This document shows, in pieces, positions 1-6,108 of a DNA stretch of 6,139 nt. The notes below the pieces were generated by a model, which was given only the letters and a program-made list of their open reading frames with translations, did no database searches and had not been told where the DNA came from. The position numbers were made by a program, and so were the translations under genes. Position 1 is the stretch's first letter. Each line of letters starts with the position of its first letter. The stretch is from Clostridiales bacterium (GTDB taxonomy: Bacteria; Bacillota; Clostridia; Christensenellales; Borkfalkiaceae): contig DOCD01000058.1 of assembly GCA_003503945.1 (NCBI GenBank), forward strand, positions 623 through 6,761. Direction: 5' to 3'.

Positions 1-72
1 GGGAAACGACCGCGCAGAAAAGATTTTATGGCCGAGCTTGCAAACCGTTATGCGGGGTTGGAGGATAAATAA
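1..72 (+). CDS. 3' end of an upstream gene, product unknown (partial)
   Basis: Frame 1 is open from the first base of the window to a TAA at 70-72 and encodes 23 residues ending ...MAELANRYAGLEDK. The codon choice (cga ccg cgc, gcc gag ctt) resembles the genes downstream, and the frame stops just before the sequence turns AT-rich, which is how a real gene end looks. The tail is basic at first (KRPRRK) and then looks helical. That is too little to name a family; a cytoplasmic protein such as a regulator would fit but cannot be shown. The gene lies on the same strand, 239 bases before the GH3 start. No convincing Rho-independent terminator follows it: a 7-T run at 138-144 is preceded only by a 4-bp stem. 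Read-through into the cluster therefore cannot be excluded. Confidence 0.6.
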   Translation, partial: GKRPRRKDFMAELANRYAGLEDK

Positions 73-198
73 TGTCGTTTTCGCAAATACTCTATATGTA
101 CTGAATAGTAATCGCCGAATTTCTGTTCGAATACTCGTTTTTTTGCCGTACTTTTTCTGTATAAGCTCGACAACCAAAAAGGACAAAAACAGCGCTTC

Positions 199-227
199 TT
201 GTAAAATAAATTTCGTTTTTCTATAAT
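199..227 (+). promoter_or_regulatory. Probable sigma-A-type promoter of the glucan cluster
   Basis: A perfect -10 hexamer TATAAT (222-227) lies 17 bases after TTGTAA (199-204), which matches the TTGACA consensus at 4 of 6 positions. The spacer is very T-rich. No extended -10 TG is present. Transcription would start near 233-236 and leave a leader of about 77 bases before the GH3 start codon. It is the only clear housekeeping promoter seen in the window, so it probably drives all three genes. No clear catabolite-repression (cre) box was found next to it. Confidence 0.6.
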
Positions 228-240
228 GCTACATAGTAAA

Positions 241-275
241 GCGCCGTATGCGGTTTTAATGCCGGACCGTGGCGC
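241..275 (+). promoter_or_regulatory. Possible stem-loop in the 5' leader
   Basis: GCGCC (241-245) can pair with GGCGC (271-275), and inside it CGGT (251-254) can pair with ACCG (266-269), leaving an 11-base loop and an asymmetric internal bulge. It would lie in the transcribed leader, about 22 bases before the RBS. It could be a modest mRNA structure affecting stability or translation, or chance pairing in a GC-rich patch. It matches no riboswitch class I recognise and is not followed by a U-tract, so it is not an obvious attenuator. Confidence 0.25.
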
Positions 276-297
276 CGAAATATGAAAATATTATAAA

Positions 298-302
298 AGG
301 AG
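298..302 (+). promoter_or_regulatory. Ribosome binding site of the GH3 gene
   Basis: AGGAG sits 9 bases before the ATG at 312 and 4 bases before a competing ATG at 307. The 307 start is in another frame and would yield only 20 residues before a TAA at 367-369. The 9-base spacing resembles the 11 bases seen for the next gene, and the 312 frame encodes the long enzyme with a basic start followed by a membrane segment, so 312 is chosen. In the 312 frame a TAA at 294-296 blocks any upstream extension. Confidence 0.8.
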
Positions 303-311
303 AAAAATGAA

Positions 312-3300
312 ATGGCAAAAAAAGCAATGTCTGTTAAAAAATCGCTTGCGATATTCGTGCCGGGCATAACGGCGGTCGTTGCGATTATGCTTGCGCTCGT
401 AATCGCCGCGACAATGTTCTGGCAGGATATCAGTCTTTGGCTGTACGGACGCGCGCAGACCACCGACGCGGCCGTTCTCGAAGGCGGCACGGCGCTGTGC
501 GAAAACATAGTCGAAGAAGGCATAGTTCTTCTTAAAAACGAAAAAGACGGCAAGGGGAAACCCGCTTTGCCTCTTTCAAAGGAGGAAATAGCTAAAGTCA
601 ACGTATTCGGTTGGGCGGCATTCGACTGGATGACTTCGGCTTTCGGTTCGGGATATTCGAATACCGATCTCGAAAAAGTCAAACTTTTCCCCGCGCTCGA
701 AAAGGCGGGTATCGAGTATAATAAAGACCTCGCGGATATGTACGAAAAATTCTACTGCGACCATACGACGGTGTACAACCCCGTCGACGATTTGGAGTAC
801 AGGGGAGGCACGAGCTTCGGCTCCGAAAAGATTTTCACCATACACGAGCCGGGCACGGGTTTTTATACCGAAGCTATTAAAAACAGCATAATCGCCCATT
901 CGGATGTCGCGCTCGTGGTAATCGGCAGAACGGGCAGCGAGAGCAAGGATTTAAAGCTCAATCAGGTAAAGCAGGAGCAGAAAAACAAGTCGACGACCAA
1001 CATTACCGTCAACGACAGGCACTATCTCGAGCTTGCAACCGAAGAGGAAGAGATGCTTGCCGTCGCAAAGGAAACCTGCAGTAAGGTTATCGTAATCCTC
1101 AATACGGCAAACACCATGGAAGCCGGCTTTATCGACGACGAAAAAATCGACGGCGCGCTTTTAGTGGGGATTACGGGACTGACTGGCGTCAACGGGCTTA
1201 TCAACGTTCTCCGCGGCGAGAAGCAGACGCCGGTTCCCGAACGCGACGACAACGGCAACGTCAAATACAACGAGGACGGTACCGTAATATATAAAACCGA
1301 CGCCGCAGGCAACAAGCTTATGGAAACGGTCAAGGTTTCTCCCTCGGGCAGGACTGCCGATACCTATGCGTACGATATCCTCGGCACCAACCCCGCTATG
1401 GCGAACTACGGCGCGGAGAGCAACGACGGGGCGATAAACACCTATTCCAACGCGAAAAGCGACAGCGACCGTTACAGGGCTTATATCGATTACAGCGAGG
1501 GAATTTACGTCGGTTACAAGTGGTACGAAACCGCCGACAAGGAGGGTTTCTGGGCAGACAAGGGCGGTTACGACAAGGTAGTGCAGTATCCGTTCGGCTA
1601 CGGGCTTTCCTATTCGCAGTTCGAGTGGGAAGTTACGGGGATTAAAGTCAACGGCAAGGAACAGAAGAACGGCGAGCTTCCCCAAGACGGTAAAATCGAA
1701 GTTACCGTAGTGGTTCACAATACGGGCGACTATCCTTCGATGGACGTTGTCGAGCTGTATTACACCCCCGAATATATTTCGGGCGGCATCGAAAAGGCTT
1801 ATGTCAACCTCGGCGCGTTTGCAAAGACGGGCGTAATAGCCCCCGGCGAAGCGGACACCGTCAAGCTCGAGCTTACAGTTCAGAGCATGGCCTCGTACGA
1901 CTGCTACGATAAAAACAACAACGGGCACACGGGGTACGAGCTGGACGGCGGCAAATATCAGCTCCGCCTGATGAAAAACGCGCACGAAGAGGCGACCATG
2001 CACAGGAACTCCGATACGGAAGCGGTTATAGAGTATACCGTGCCCGTTGCGGGATATAAATACGACAAGGACGAAAAATCGGGCGAGTCGGTCGAAAACC
2101 GCTTCACGAACAAGGACGGCAAGGGCAACGACAACACGGTTGACAAAGCCGACCTCGACGGCAGCCACGAATCCACGCCCGTAAAATATCTGACGAGGGA
2201 AAACTTCAAAAATTCCTATCCTCAGAAGCAGACGACGGCAAGGACGAGGACGGCGGAGGCCGAACAGATTTCAAAAGCCAAAAAGCCCACGGCGGAGCAG
2301 CTCAGCTACGCAGGCTACGGCAACATCACCTCCATGCCCGAAGTGGTTAATTCGGGGCTTACCGTCGACGACGTAAGGGGCGTTAAAACCTACGACGACG
2401 AAATCTGGGGTCAGCTCACCGCGCAGATAACCGCGAAAGAGCTTGTAAAATTAATCAGCGACGGTTATTTCAAGACGGCGGCTCTGCCCAGTATAGAAAA
2501 GAGCGAGTATGTCGATCTTGACGGCCCCGCGGGCTTCAACACCCGCGTAACCAGCTCCGCGCCCTGCAAGTTCGTGGCTTATCCCACCGCGACTTTGCTT
2601 GCGCAGACGTGGGACGTAAATCAGGCGCACGCATTCGGGCTGAGCGTCGGCAGAGAGGCGAGCTCGATGCCCGGACTTAAAGGCTGGTACGCCCCCGGAG
2701 CGAACATTCACCGTAACCCGTTCGGCGGCAGAAACGGCGAATACTATTCGGAGGACAGTCTTTTATCAGGCGCAATCTGCGCCGGCACCGTCCTCGGCGC
2801 AAAGCAAATGGGCGTATATTCGTACGTCAAGCATTTCGCCGTCAACGACAGCGAAAAGAACCGCGAAGGCTTGTTCACCTTCCTTACAGAGCAGACTTTG
2901 CGCGAAATTTATTTAAGACCCTTCGAGATTATGATTAAAGAGGGCGGCGGCAACGCGCTCATGACAAGTATGAACCGCCTCGGCAGAGTATGGTCGGGCG
3001 CGAACTACGGGCTTATGACCGAAATCGTCAGAAACGAATGGGGCTTCAACGGCACGGCGGTTACCGACTGGGTAAACGCGAGCGACGATTATATGCCTCC
3101 CTATCTCGGTATCTGGGCGGGCAACGATATCTGGCTGTCGAACGGCATAGGAAGCCTGTTCAACTCTCTCAATAACGACCCTACTGCCACGGTAATAGGC
3201 CGCAAGGTAGCGCACGACGTGCTGTGGACGCTCATCGACACCGAAAACACCGCAAAAGCTTACGACCCCAACGCGGCGGGCGCGGGCTCCGACGGAGCGG

Positions 3301-3458
3301 AGTACGACCTTACGTGGATTGCGTACGTCGTTCTGGTTGAGGTGGCGCTTGCGGCGGGCGCGGGCGTAATGGCGTACTTCCTTGCAAGGAATATTATCAG
3401 GAATAAAAAGTCCGCGGAAGCTTCCGCAGACGGCGGCGACGAAACCGATAACGGTTAA
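312..3458 (+). CDS. Membrane-anchored GH3 beta-glucosidase-type glycosidase with permuted domain order
   Basis: A family 3 glycoside hydrolase of 1048 residues, predicted to remove glucose or a related sugar from the non-reducing end of beta-glucan oligosaccharides outside the cell. Domains run in reverse of the usual GH3 order, an arrangement known from Ruminococcus albus and Butyrivibrio beta-glucosidases. Residues 11-38 form a membrane segment after a basic start. The alpha/beta sandwich domain (about 55-435) starts with EEGIVLLKNE and ends with YPFGYGLSYSQF; E210 in GRTGSESKDL is the likely acid/base. An FN3-like domain spans about 440-578, followed by a polar linker to about 665. The TIM-barrel domain (about 670-978) has DGPAGF (737-742), RNPFGGRNGEYYSED (801-815), KHFAVND (840-846) and the nucleophile D919 in GTAVTDW. 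A second membrane segment (about 1002-1025) is followed by RNIIRNKK. Positive charges flank both segments, predicting both ends inside and the enzyme outside. The catalytic motifs are intact. Residues 302-345 are an insertion. Xylosidase or another GH3 specificity is possible; the GH16 neighbour favours glucan. It shares an operon with the next gene. Confidence 0.93.
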   Translation: MAKKAMSVKKSLAIFVPGITAVVAIMLALVIAATMFWQDISLWLYGRAQTTDAAVLEGGTALCENIVEEGIVLLKNEKDGKGKPALPLSKEEIAKVNVFGWAAFDWMTSAFGSGYSNTDLEKVKLFPALEKAGIEYNKDLADMYEKFYCDHTTVYNPVDDLEYRGGTSFGSEKIFTIHEPGTGFYTEAIKNSIIAHSDVALVVIGRTGSESKDLKLNQVKQEQKNKSTTNITVNDRHYLELATEEEEMLAVAKETCSKVIVILNTANTMEAGFIDDEKIDGALLVGITGLTGVNGLINVLRGEKQTPVPERDDNGNVKYNEDGTVIYKTDAAGNKLMETVKVSPSGRTADTYAYDILGTNPAMANYGAESNDGAINTYSNAKSDSDRYRAYIDYSEGIYVGYKWYETADKEGFWADKGGYDKVVQYPFGYGLSYSQFEWEVTGIKVNGKEQKNGELPQDGKIEVTVVVHNTGDYPSMDVVELYYTPEYISGGIEKAYVNLGAFAKTGVIAPGEADTVKLELTVQSMASYDCYDKNNNGHTGYELDGGKYQLRLMKNAHEEATMHRNSDTEAVIEYTVPVAGYKYDKDEKSGESVENRFTNKDGKGNDNTVDKADLDGSHESTPVKYLTRENFKNSYPQKQTTARTRTAEAEQISKAKKPTAEQLSYAGYGNITSMPEVVNSGLTVDDVRGVKTYDDEIWGQLTAQITAKELVKLISDGYFKTAALPSIEKSEYVDLDGPAGFNTRVTSSAPCKFVAYPTATLLAQTWDVNQAHAFGLSVGREASSMPGLKGWYAPGANIHRNPFGGRNGEYYSEDSLLSGAICAGTVLGAKQMGVYSYVKHFAVNDSEKNREGLFTFLTEQTLREIYLRPFEIMIKEGGGNALMTSMNRLGRVWSGANYGLMTEIVRNEWGFNGTAVTDWVNASDDYMPPYLGIWAGNDIWLSNGIGSLFNSLNNDPTATVIGRKVAHDVLWTLIDTENTAKAYDPNAAGAGSDGAEYDLTWIAYVVLVEVALAAGAGVMAYFLARNIIRNKKSAEASADGGDETDNG

Positions 3459-3499
3459 TCAATAAAAAGACAAAAATTAAATAAGGAGAAAAAAGATTT

Positions 3500-5257
3500 A
3501 TGAAACTCAGAAAAGTTTTCTTTTCACTGTTGGCGTGCATGCTGTCGGTAATGCTTGCGTTTGCGTTTACCGCTTGCGACTCGGACAGAGGCCCCAAGGT
3601 TGACAGCGTAAAGCTCGACATGACGACGGTAACTCTCGGCCCCGGCGACACGCAGAGGCTCAAAGCAACCGTAACCCTCGCCGACGGCACGGAGGGCGAA
3701 GTCGAGGAATGGACTTCCTCCGCAGAAAGCGTTGCAACGGTTACGAGAGGGGTAGTTGCGGCAAAAGCCGCGGGCACCGCAACCATTACCGCGAAGGCGG
3801 GCGACAAGACGGCTACCTGCACCGTTACGGTTGAAAATATTACCGTTGAAATAAACAAAACCACTCTTTCGCTCGAAAGAGGGGGCGAGGAAACGCTTAC
3901 CGCAACAGTCAAGAAGGACGGCTCGGCGGTCGCAACCGAAAAGGTTGACTGGACTTCCTCCGAAGAGAATATCGCGACGGTAGACGAAAACGGTAAGGTA
4001 ACCGCTTTAAGAGAGGGCAGCACGACTATAACGGCTACCCGCCACGGCGCAAACCAGAAGGCAACCTGCGAAGTCACGGTTACGTGGACAAAACCCGCGG
4101 GATATGCGGCAATCGAATACTTCGAACAGAATAAAGTTCCCACCAACACCTGGGGCTACTGGAACGACCCCGCCAACTACGTCGGCGGCAAGTCGGAAAT
4201 GATAGAGGCTTATTATCAGACTTCGACCGCGGGTTCGGAAGCGGGCAAAATAAACTTCACTTTCAGGGTAGACGAACGCGACGGCGGAGCAAACAACTCC
4301 TCCATAATCCAGATAACCTACCGCAGCGCGAAAGAGCAGGAGGGCGGCAAGCTCGAAGTGAACCACATCTATAAGCTCGAATTCACGCTTACTTCAAGCG
4401 TTGCGGGCAAAATCGAAATGAACACTATCGGCAAAGACCCCAAACCCGAAGCTATCGATATCGTTGCGGGCGAAAACAACCTTTCCGTCGAATTCAGACA
4501 CGGCGACTGGGGCGTTATCTATCCCGAAGGCAACTACGACAACGTTGAGTCGGCTGCGTTCATACTTCTCGGCTTGCTCGGCGCGCCCGGCGAAACTGTA
4601 AACGTATCAATGGATAAGTTCAAATGGACGGATTTGGGCCCCGCAGACGAAAAGACCGAAAAGCCCGACTTCACGGTTGACGAGCTTCCCATTCCCGACC
4701 TTTCCGCAACCGCGGCGATAGCCGTAACTATGGATAAATCCGGCACCACCGAAGCGGATAAGTATACCATCACTCCGTCAAACGACGGCAAAACCCAGAA
4801 CGTGGTTTACAGCGGAGTTACGGGCGGCAATTATTCCAACGTAGCAATCGACCTTACCGGCACCAACGCGAAAAACTGTAATATGTTTGCCGTTACGATT
4901 AAGAATAACGGAACAAGCGCTATCGGATTGCGTTTTGACGTAGCTTGCGCAAAAGCTATCGAGAGAGGCGACAATAAAAACTCCAAAGACTGCGCTTTAA
5001 TCTCGGCTGCTACCGAGGGCAAGCCCAACACGGACACCGTCTGGGACGGCACCACAATCACGATAGAGGCGGGCAAAGAGACTACGCTGTATATTAAGTA
5101 CGACCCTGCAACCGAAAGAGAAGAGCCTACTCAGCTGCTCATTTACTTTGAAACCCATTATTGGGATAACAGTAATGACAACCCGAATCGCGTAGACGGC
5201 TCTTACAGCGGCAACGTGACGTTCAGCAACTTCAAATTTGCGAACGTAACCGATTAA
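3500..5257 (+). CDS. BIG2-domain surface lipoprotein with two putative carbohydrate-binding modules
   Basis: A 585-residue exported protein. Residues 1-25 are a lipoprotein-type signal peptide (MKLRK, then a hydrophobic stretch) with probable lipidation at C26. The lipobox FTAC has an unusual F at -3, so lipidation is likely but not certain. Two tandem BIG2 Ig-like domains follow (about 33-112 and 113-195), sharing WTSS (71-74 and 151-154), SxxIT/SVAT-type strands and a late Cys (C107, C190). Residues about 197-377 form a beta-rich module with many aromatics (W218, Y220, W221, Y227, W337, Y341, W376) and an ending (VNVSMDKFKW) typical of CBM4/9-like jelly rolls. Residues about 397-583 form a second one (Y445, W515, Y554, W555; ending NVTFSNFKFANV). 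No catalytic motif was recognised. I infer that it is a polysaccharide-binding protein on an Ig stalk, between two glycosidases. AGGAG (3484-3488) lies 11 bases before the ATG, and the 41-base gap after the GH3 gene has no terminator, so the two are probably co-transcribed. A cryptic enzymatic or cell-wall adhesin role remains possible. Confidence 0.85.
   Translation: MKLRKVFFSLLACMLSVMLAFAFTACDSDRGPKVDSVKLDMTTVTLGPGDTQRLKATVTLADGTEGEVEEWTSSAESVATVTRGVVAAKAAGTATITAKAGDKTATCTVTVENITVEINKTTLSLERGGEETLTATVKKDGSAVATEKVDWTSSEENIATVDENGKVTALREGSTTITATRHGANQKATCEVTVTWTKPAGYAAIEYFEQNKVPTNTWGYWNDPANYVGGKSEMIEAYYQTSTAGSEAGKINFTFRVDERDGGANNSSIIQITYRSAKEQEGGKLEVNHIYKLEFTLTSSVAGKIEMNTIGKDPKPEAIDIVAGENNLSVEFRHGDWGVIYPEGNYDNVESAAFILLGLLGAPGETVNVSMDKFKWTDLGPADEKTEKPDFTVDELPIPDLSATAAIAVTMDKSGTTEADKYTITPSNDGKTQNVVYSGVTGGNYSNVAIDLTGTNAKNCNMFAVTIKNNGTSAIGLRFDVACAKAIERGDNKNSKDCALISAATEGKPNTDTVWDGTTITIEAGKETTLYIKYDPATEREEPTQLLIYFETHYWDNSNDNPNRVDGSYSGNVTFSNFKFANVTD
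3596..4084 (+). repeat. Tandem BIG2 domain repeat within the lipoprotein gene
   Basis: Two consecutive units of about 80 codons encode BIG2 domains. Corresponding points lie exactly 240 bases apart: the 13-base string TGGACTTCCTCCG occurs at 3710-3722 and again at 3950-3962. At protein level the units align through WTSS, the IAT/VAT strand, the TTIT/TATIT strand and the final ATCxVTV. Outside the shared 13-mer the DNA has diverged, so this is an old domain duplication rather than a recent copy. BIG2 domains are common in bacterial surface proteins and usually act as spacers or adhesion modules. Confidence 0.85.
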
Positions 5258-5268
5258 TTAAAACTTTC

Positions 5269-5298
5269 TTTAACGGCGGCTTTCGGGCCGCCGTTAAA
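5269..5298 (+). other. Perfect intercistronic stem-loop between the lipoprotein and GH16 genes
   Basis: TTTAACGGCGGC (5269-5280) and GCCGCCGTTAAA (5287-5298) are perfect complements, giving a 12-bp stem with a 6-base TTTCGG loop. A further U-G pair could close it to a UUCG tetraloop, an unusually stable loop in RNA. On the + strand no U-tract follows (next bases TCAAAAGG), so it is a poor Rho-independent terminator in the gene direction. The RBS of the next gene (AAGGA, 5303-5307) starts only 4 bases after the stem. It may protect the 3' end of the upstream message, mark a processing site, or allow partial termination, so that the GH16 gene is expressed at a different level. Confidence 0.8.
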
Positions 5299-5313
5299 TC
5301 AAAAGGAAACAAA

Positions 5314-6108
5314 ATGTTTAAAATTACACGAACTTTACCGATATTGTTATCGGTTGCAACGATGATTGCATTAAACGGCTGCGCGCCGTCCGAGCAAAAG
5401 CCCAACCCCGCGCCGCCGACCCCGACGTTTACCCCGCACGAGTCCGCGGCGGGTATCCCCGACCGCCTCACTTCGGAAAGCGAAAAGAGCGTAGTGTTCG
5501 CGGACGGCGCTTCGCCCGATTTTTACTGGGCGAACGGCTACTCAAACGGCGGCAATTTCAACTGCACCTGGCGCAAGAGCTGCGCGTCGATTCAGGGCGG
5601 GGTTATGAGTATGTCGGTCGTAAAGGAAGGCAAGGGCTACGGCGGCGCGGAGTACCGCACCGATAAGCTGTATTCTTACGGGTTCTATTCGGTGCGAATG
5701 AAAGCGGCGAAGGGCTCGGGGATAATTTCCTCGTATTTCACGTATACTAACAAACCGGTATGGGACGAAATAGATATCGAGTTCCTCGGCAAGGATACGA
5801 CTAAAATACAGTTCAACTATTTCACGAAAGGCTCCGACAAGGGTCACACGTTTTTGTTCGACCTCGGCTACGACGCTGCCGAAAGCTTCCACGAATACGC
5901 TTTCGAGTGGAAAAAGGACGGCATAGTCTGGTACGTGGACGGAAAAGCGGTGTACCGCGCGACGGAAAACCTTCCCACAAACCCCATGCAGCTTATGATG
6001 AACGTATGGAACGTCCGCGGCGCGGACGAGTGGAGCGGAGTTTTCGACGAATCCGCGCTGCCCGCAATAGCTCAGTACGAGTGGTTCGCTTTCGTACCCG
6101 AAAATTAA
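5314..6108 (+). CDS. GH16 lichenase-type beta-1,3-1,4-glucanase, lipoprotein
   Basis: A 264-residue secreted endoglucanase of family 16, closely similar to Bacillus bglS and Clostridium licB lichenases, which cut beta-1,4 bonds next to beta-1,3 bonds in cereal mixed-linkage glucan and lichenan. Residues 1-22 are a signal peptide with a good lipobox, LNGC, giving a lipidated C23. A Pro-rich tether (30-41) leads to the catalytic domain (about 55-262). Family landmarks are NGYSNGGNFNCTW (74-86), AEYR (112-115), YGFYSVRMKA (122-131), the active site WDEIDIEFLGKDTTKIQFNY (150-169), the strand WYVDG (206-210) and MNVWN (229-233). By analogy with Bacillus enzymes E152 is the nucleophile and E156 the acid/base, with D154 between them. 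One Cys of the usual lichenase disulfide is kept (C84) but its partner position is Gly (G111); C90 is extra. AAGGA (5303-5307) is 6 bases before the ATG, just after an intercistronic hairpin. Strict mixed-linkage specificity is likely from the overall match but unproven; laminarinase activity is less likely. Confidence 0.95.
   Translation: MFKITRTLPILLSVATMIALNGCAPSEQKPNPAPPTPTFTPHESAAGIPDRLTSESEKSVVFADGASPDFYWANGYSNGGNFNCTWRKSCASIQGGVMSMSVVKEGKGYGGAEYRTDKLYSYGFYSVRMKAAKGSGIISSYFTYTNKPVWDEIDIEFLGKDTTKIQFNYFTKGSDKGHTFLFDLGYDAAESFHEYAFEWKKDGIVWYVDGKAVYRATENLPTNPMQLMMNVWNVRGADEWSGVFDESALPAIAQYEWFAFVPEN

Noticed and set aside
116..144. Possible terminator of the upstream gene (CGAA...TTCG before a 7-T run)
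   Set aside because: The stem is only 4 bp and is separated from the T-run by 8 bases, too weak to support a terminator call.
38..226. Frame of 62 codons on the + strand in the upstream spacer
   Set aside because: It starts inside the 3' end of the upstream gene, has no RBS, covers AT-rich sequence and runs into the promoter; the composition does not look coding.
1161..2168. Open frame of 335 codons on the - strand inside the GH3 gene
   Set aside because: It is fully antisense to a confident enzyme gene with intact motifs, and its translation has no recognisable domain. Long antisense frames are expected from the codon bias of such genes.
312..3458. GH3 reading frame as a rearranged or mis-assembled gene because the domains are in reverse order
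   Set aside because: The frame is continuous with all catalytic motifs in place, and the same order is established in Ruminococcus albus and Butyrivibrio beta-glucosidases.
3397..4149. Open frame of 250 codons on the - strand spanning the GH3-lipoprotein junction
   Set aside because: It reads across the 3' end of one real gene, the spacer and the BIG2 region of the next. The translation is low-complexity Ser/Val/Thr, the mirror of the Thr/Val-rich BIG2 coding sequence.
5238..5313. Separate promoter for the GH16 gene
   Set aside because: TTGCGA at 5238-5243 has no -10-like hexamer at the right distance, and the spacer is taken up by the stem-loop.
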